DNA of 17,013 nt from DRVV01 sp038868255 (GTDB lineage: Archaea; Thermoproteota; Bathyarchaeia; Bathyarchaeales; Bathycorpusculaceae): the NCBI GenBank assembly GCA_038868255.1, contig JAWCTJ010000023.1, positions 1 through 17,013 of the forward strand, written 5' to 3'. Within the stretch, counting starts at the first letter, position 1, and each line of letters starts with the position of its first letter. Below the pieces are notes generated by a model that saw only the letters and a program-made list of their open reading frames with translations, was not told the DNA's origin and made no database searches. Shown here one piece after another: positions 13,075-17,013 of the stretch. The position numbers and the translations under genes were made by a program.

Positions 13075-15105
13075 CTAGGTTTTCTTCAAGTATCCATCCC
13101 TAGGCTCGTATATTGTTCCCTCTCTCTGCAACTGTGCAATCAAGCGTTCTGCTTCGTTCCTTGATAGCTTATATTCAGCTTCCAGCCTATTTAAAAGCGC
13201 CATTTTTTCAACAAGCCCTGTTTCTCTCTCCATTTCAGTTATTAGAGCTATTACAACTTGAAGCTTGTCTCTGAGGCTTTTAGGCTTCCCCGTCATTATC
13301 AAATCTATGTCAAACTTATATGAGGACAGGTCTATCCCCACCTCCTCTAGGGATTTTTTCATAAGGTTTATGGCGGCTTCAGCGTCCTCTGCTAGAACCA
13401 CATCTCTCAAAGCTACACGGGCTCTGGCTTCAGCTATCCTGATCAGGGATTCAAGTTGACGGGCTGTTATGGCTATGGGTGATCCTTCTGTTTCACTTGC
13501 AGCTCTCATTGCTAAGTAGAAATCTTTCAGGCGCTGTATAGCTTCTGGGGTTAAGCGGGGTTGCACTGTCTTGGCATAGCATATGTATTTCCTCAGCAAG
13601 TCTGGATTTATTGGTGGTTCCAAGGGGCTTGAACCTTTCCTATGGATTTCTAGAATGTGCTCGGACATTTTGCTGTCGGTTTCCTTGTTTGGGACATCCC
13701 TTAATACGAATATTATATCGAACCTTGAGAGTATGGTTACAGGTAAGGATATGTTCTCAGCTATGGTTCTGTGCGGCTCATACCTTCCAAGCGCAGGGTT
13801 GGCAGCGGCAAGCACAGCCGTTCTAGCATTAAGTGTCGCAACTATCCCACCCTTGGCTACCGAAACTGTGTGCTGCTCCATGGCTTCATGTATTGCAACA
13901 CGATCTTCCGGGCGCATCTTGTCAATCTCATCTATGCAGGCAATCCCCTTATCAGCAAGCACAAGAGCTCCTGCCTCAAGGCTCATTCCCCCTCCCTTCT
14001 CACGTATAACTGCTGCAGTAAGCCCAGCGGCTGTTGTTCCTCTTCCAGAGGTATACAGGCCCCTCGGGGCTATCCTAGCAACGTATTGAAGGAGCTGTGA
14101 TTTAGCTGTTCCAGGGTCACCTACAAGCAGCACATTTAGTTCTCCTCTTACGTTAATGTCTGGAAGCGCTTTGGGCACCCCGCCGAATAGCAGATACATT
14201 ATAGCCTCTTTTATATGCTCATATCCATAGATTGAAGGCGCGATGGAGGCTATTATTTTCCTCTGTATCCACGGGTCCTTCGCAAGTTCTCTAATCTGCT
14301 TCTCCTCTTCCGGTGTAGGTAAGGCTGTATCAGGTTCCTTCCCTAGAACATCGATGGAGTTAGCGTCAAGGTGCAGGATAAAAGTGCGGAGTTTACCTGC
14401 TTTTGCAAGAGATGGAGCTGCAGCACGTACAATTCCAACTATTGATACATGATCTCCTGGACGTGCAACATCAACTATCTCACTTCCGACAAGCTTTACA
14501 TGTAATGTTCGTGGAAGTTGTCCCGGTGGAAGATCCTCAGGTCTCTCTTGAACACGAAGATCCTGTGAGTCTACGAATGTAGATTCTTCCTGAATAAATT
14601 CGAAAGAGCCTTTTCGCCTGCACGCAGGATTTGAACAGGCGATCGGGGCTCTTAGGAACTGGCCAGTCTGGTCAACATATGTTATCTCCTCACATCCCTT
14701 GCATTTGAAGGCAGCCCGCACTACCATTGGTCGCACGGGAGTTGATCTCACAACAATGCCTTCAATCATAACCAGTTTGCCAATATGGGCTGCACCTAGC
14801 TTTCGCAGCGAGGTTGACTCCAGCAGCTTAACAATCCTGACAGTGATCCTTTGCCTTTCAGCATATTCACGCGCTTCTATCTCCAGCTGAGTTTGCGCAG
14901 CATTATCTGCATATTTCAAATATTCAGAAGGGCGCTCTAAAAGAGCATTAGCAAGGCTATGATCAAACGTCAAAATATCCTCAAAATCAACCATAAGGGA
15001 ACTTTTGCCAGAAACTGCCAATTGTGATATTCTCTGGCGGTATTTCTCAGTCTTGAAAAGTTCAAGGAAACGTTCCTGCGGATCTACGGCTTCCAGCTCA
15101 GTCAA
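13075..15105 (-). CDS. mcm: Replicative helicase MCM
   Basis: 676 residues, the usual archaeal MCM length. The N-terminal domain contains the zinc motif CKGC (135-138) with Cys157 and Cys162. The AAA+ core has Walker A GDPGTAKS (329-336), Walker B CIDEID (390-395), sensor-1 Asn436 in AAANP and the arginine finger SRFD (460-463). GAGALVLADKGIACIDEI-type spacing and NISLPVTILSRFD are MCM-specific. A C-terminal winged helix (about 600-676) ends the protein. The start is TTG 15103-15105 and overlaps the gins23 stop as TTGA; a purine-rich GGAGGGG lies just upstream. No intein or frameshift is seen. Coupled expression with gins23 fits their joint role in the CMG-like helicase. Confidence 0.98.
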   Translation of the reverse strand: MTELEAVDPQERFLELFKTEKYRQRISQLAVSGKSSLMVDFEDILTFDHSLANALLERPSEYLKYADNAAQTQLEIEAREYAERQRITVRIVKLLESTSLRKLGAAHIGKLVMIEGIVVRSTPVRPMVVRAAFKCKGCEEITYVDQTGQFLRAPIACSNPACRRKGSFEFIQEESTFVDSQDLRVQERPEDLPPGQLPRTLHVKLVGSEIVDVARPGDHVSIVGIVRAAAPSLAKAGKLRTFILHLDANSIDVLGKEPDTALPTPEEEKQIRELAKDPWIQRKIIASIAPSIYGYEHIKEAIMYLLFGGVPKALPDINVRGELNVLLVGDPGTAKSQLLQYVARIAPRGLYTSGRGTTAAGLTAAVIREKGGGMSLEAGALVLADKGIACIDEIDKMRPEDRVAIHEAMEQHTVSVAKGGIVATLNARTAVLAAANPALGRYEPHRTIAENISLPVTILSRFDIIFVLRDVPNKETDSKMSEHILEIHRKGSSPLEPPINPDLLRKYICYAKTVQPRLTPEAIQRLKDFYLAMRAASETEGSPIAITARQLESLIRIAEARARVALRDVVLAEDAEAAINLMKKSLEEVGIDLSSYKFDIDLIMTGKPKSLRDKLQVVIALITEMERETGLVEKMALLNRLEAEYKLSRNEAERLIAQLQREGTIYEPRDGYLKKT

Positions 15106-15677
15106 TCATCCCCCTCCTCTTCCCCATGCTTCGTTAACTGGTTTTTCCATTCGTCAATTAAATGATAAATTTTCTCGTAGAGGATCCGCTCCTCCTCAGT
15201 GAGACTTTTTATAATTTGTGTGCCTGTAGCAGGAGTTGATGCAAGTGAGAGTATTTTCTTAAGTCTTAGATTCACAATATCCATTGCCAGATATTTAGCC
15301 TTTTCATATTCCCTCATTTTTTCAGGATTCCTAGCTATTTCTCGTCTAATTTGAGAGAGATACCTGCGAAGCTTGGGGTAGAAGTCCTTAGGAAACTCGG
15401 AAAGCTGTCCAGCAGCCTGTAGCCTTTCTTTCCATTGGATTTTATAAAGCTTCAATGGATCAAGAGAATCCTCACTTCTGAAGCGCGTCACACCTGCCTT
15501 CTCAAGCTTGAAAGCAACCCAGTATGGAACTTCATACTGCCCACCTTCCTCAAATGGGCCTATTGTTAACCCAACCAACTTAATTTCTGGAAGGTTGCGG
15601 TTGGCAATTACCTTAACAAGCGAATTTTCAAATATGAAATCTAGGGCTCTAATCTCGTTGGATAACTTGGATCGCAA
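15102..15677 (-). CDS. gins23: GINS complex subunit Gins23
   Basis: 191 residues with the domain order of Gins23. The small beta-rich B domain comes first (about 15-75, LVKVIANRNLPEIKLVGLTI, EEGGQYEVPYWVAFKLEKAG). The helical A domain follows (about 80-185, FPKDFYPKLRRYLSQIRREI). This order is opposite to that of Gins51, as known for archaeal GINS paralogues. The start is TTG 15675-15677 behind GAGGAG. It is directly upstream of mcm with a 4-base overlap, the arrangement known from other archaea. Confidence 0.9.
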   Translation of the reverse strand: MRSKLSNEIRALDFIFENSLVKVIANRNLPEIKLVGLTIGPFEEGGQYEVPYWVAFKLEKAGVTRFRSEDSLDPLKLYKIQWKERLQAAGQLSEFPKDFYPKLRRYLSQIRREIARNPEKMREYEKAKYLAMDIVNLRLKKILSLASTPATGTQIIKSLTEEERILYEKIYHLIDEWKNQLTKHGEEEGDD

Positions 15678-15713
15678 AGCAGGCTCCTCAGAATTTCAGT
15701 TATCTATGCGCCG

Positions 15714-15721
15714 ATATAAAA
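15714..15721 (-). promoter_or_regulatory. TATA box for gins23-mcm
   Basis: TTTTATAT on the minus strand, near-perfect, predicting a start site around 15690. The leader is then about 13 bases and includes the GAGGAG ribosome-binding site. Confidence 0.6.
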
Positions 15722-15857
15722 GGTATAGTCTAAATTCATGCAAAGCTTTTCTAAAAAGTTATGAATAACCTTGGGATAATGCATTCTAATGCAATGATCA
15801 AAAGTTTGTTGTTGCAGCTTATTTAAACTTAAAAATAAAGGGAAGGAAGAATTAAAT
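15722..15857. other. Spacer between gltB-like 3' end and gins23 promoter
   Basis: No coding potential. It holds a perfect 14-bp dyad TGCATT-CT-AATGCA (15780-15793) and a stretch that is U-rich on the minus-strand transcript (about 15826-15840), a plausible termination site for the gltB-like gene. Confidence 0.4.
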
Positions 15858-17013
15858 TCAACCTAAAATTGTTTCTATTAGCTCTCTTTCTGCTTCATTT
15901 GGCATGGGTATACCTGTAACTTTTGCGGCGGTTTCTGTGAGGCTAATAATGTCTTTTCTGCTTATGAGGTTGAGGCTCCACCTTCTGGCACCTGCAAGCA
16001 ATTGTTGTAGACCTACCCCAATACGATCTACAAGGTACGTGTATAGTGCTATAGCTTCTAGCGGTATTTCCTTAAAGTGTTCTCCGTATTTCTTCTTTAG
16101 TTCTGGAACTGTTACGAAGAATTTCTCAGGATCTGAGCCGTACTTTTCTGCAAAGGCCTTGGGAAGTCTACCTTCTTGGGCTAACTGCTTAAAGTAGCTG
16201 GCTTTCATCACTGCTGTTAATGGGGAGCGACCCATCAGCACAGCCTTAACCATGGGGCCTTCTCCGAAGTTGCTCATAGCTATGGCCTTCAAAACTTGAG
16301 TTTCGTTTATGAATCCTCCAGCCATGACCAAGTCCGGGAGGTACTTTCCCCTTTTCCTCAGCATCTGTGCACATTCCAGCACGATGGCTTCCAGGTATAC
16401 CGTTGGTATACCCATTTCATCCATCATTGGAACTGGACTCATTCCCGTTCCGCCGCCTGCCCCGTCAAAGTACACCGCGTCAACTTTAGCTTCTGATGCC
16501 ATCTTAAGCGTATAAGCCACTGCTGAAGGTCTGTAAGCACCAGTTTTCAGAGTTACGTATTTAGCACCTTGCTTCCTTAGCCATGCCACGTCCTCGACAA
16601 AGTCCTTCTCCCTCGGCATTCCAACTCTACTATGTCTTTCAAAGGTTCTAAAGAATCCATTTTTGAATGCTTGCTGTACCTCTGGATCCTCTGGGTCTGG
16701 AATTACGAGATAGCCTCTTTTCTTCAGCATTATCGCCTTGTCCAGATCTTTTATTCGAACCTCGCCTCCGATTGCCTTAGCACCTTGTCCCCACTTTCTC
16801 TCAATAACGTTAACTTCCAATTTGGATATGGCGTAAACGTCAACTCCTAGTCTCTGATCCTCAACGTTTGTTTGAATAGCTATTTCTCCATATTTTCCAT
16901 CCCAGAACTTTCTGTATAAATCTACCCTGCGCTTTAACTCCTTTGAGTAGGTCACTTTACCGTTTGTGATTTGAGCCTCAGGATCCATGCCGCAGACATT
17001 TTCTCCAACGATT
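15858..17013 (-). CDS. FMN-binding glutamate synthase-like protein, 5' end outside window
   Basis: 385 whole codons are visible; the frame stays open to the window edge, with IVGENVCG before Met at 16988, so that Met is probably internal. The FMN-binding barrel of the GltB-like family is clear: KWGQGAKAIGGEVRI, FERHSRVGMPRE, LKTGAYRPSAVAY, FDGAGGGTGMSPVPMMDEMG and MAGGFINETQVLKAIAMSNF. The following region, where true glutamate synthases bind a 3Fe-4S cluster, has no cysteine cluster; only two cysteines are visible in the whole part. It belongs to a divergent archaeal/bacterial FMN-binding branch whose reaction is not certain, so the gene symbol gltB is withheld. It is leftward and separate from gins23. 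Confidence 0.85.
   Translation of the reverse strand, partial: IVGENVCGMDPEAQITNGKVTYSKELKRRVDLYRKFWDGKYGEIAIQTNVEDQRLGVDVYAISKLEVNVIERKWGQGAKAIGGEVRIKDLDKAIMLKKRGYLVIPDPEDPEVQQAFKNGFFRTFERHSRVGMPREKDFVEDVAWLRKQGAKYVTLKTGAYRPSAVAYTLKMASEAKVDAVYFDGAGGGTGMSPVPMMDEMGIPTVYLEAIVLECAQMLRKRGKYLPDLVMAGGFINETQVLKAIAMSNFGEGPMVKAVLMGRSPLTAVMKASYFKQLAQEGRLPKAFAEKYGSDPEKFFVTVPELKKKYGEHFKEIPLEAIALYTYLVDRIGVGLQQLLAGARRWSLNLISRKDIISLTETAAKVTGIPMPNEAERELIETILG

Noticed and set aside
13583..14089. 168-residue + strand ORF inside mcm
   Set aside because: It lies antisense to the AAA+ core of MCM, which is fully conserved in its own frame. The + product has no recognisable domain.
1..17013. CRISPR array, insertion sequence or att-site duplication
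   Set aside because: No regularly spaced repeats, transposase or integrase motifs, and no second copy of the tRNA 3' end were seen by eye.

Overview
The window is archaeal chromosome. The evidence is a small catalytic primase subunit, both archaeal GINS subunits, a single MCM, ribosomal proteins eL42 (L44e) and eS27, aIF2-alpha, Nop10, a PAC2-family protein, a standalone LigD-type phosphoesterase and TATA boxes 20-40 bp ahead of many starts. The gene set and order fit a TACK-group archaeon, with Bathyarchaeia-like as my best guess. There is no rRNA here to prove the lineage. Start codons are notably relaxed: by my reading six genes start with TTG and four with GTG, most behind good Shine-Dalgarno sequences.

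Left part (1-4225) is accessory and mostly leftward. It holds a MobA-like nucleotidyltransferase, a two-gene unit of a coiled-coil winged-helix protein and a ParA/MinD ATPase, and a two-gene unit of a 60-residue helical protein and an HTH_45 winged-helix regulator. The second unit is divergent from a small cysteine-containing protein on the + strand. Next come an adenosine-specific kinase (DUF355) and a standalone DNA 3'-phosphoesterase. The two regulator units each carry clear inverted repeats at their promoters, so both look like self-contained regulatory modules.

Middle part (4226-8906). A 331-base intergenic region with a 16-bp dyad and a possible 35-codon ORF precedes an orphan two-PAS histidine kinase. 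A membrane-anchored coiled-coil/beta-domain protein follows, with a hairpin or dyad ahead of its start. Then come tRNA-Ala(TGC) with encoded CCA and an adenine-deaminase-family enzyme with altered active-site motifs. A perfect 12-bp palindrome touches the TATA box of that enzyme gene.

Right part (8974-15677) is a compact replication-translation block. Rightward lie priS-gins51, then rpl44e-rps27e-eif2a-nop10-PAC2. Leftward and convergent lies gins23-mcm. Two GINS subunits, MCM and the primase catalytic subunit therefore sit within 7 kb and bracket a translation/rRNP operon. Junctions overlap by 1-4 bases at priS/gins51, eif2a/nop10, nop10/PAC2 and gins23/mcm. nop10 (56 codons including stop) is easily missed because of its length and GTG start.

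Right edge (15858-17013): an FMN-binding glutamate-synthase-like protein, cut by the window end. It lacks the iron-sulfur cysteine cluster of true glutamate synthases.

I saw no CRISPR array, insertion sequence, integrase or rRNA. The most interesting unexplained items are the HTH_45 divergent module with its 19-bp dyad, the interleaved repeats ahead of the wHTH-ParA pair, the altered adenine deaminase and the cysteine-poor GltS homologue.
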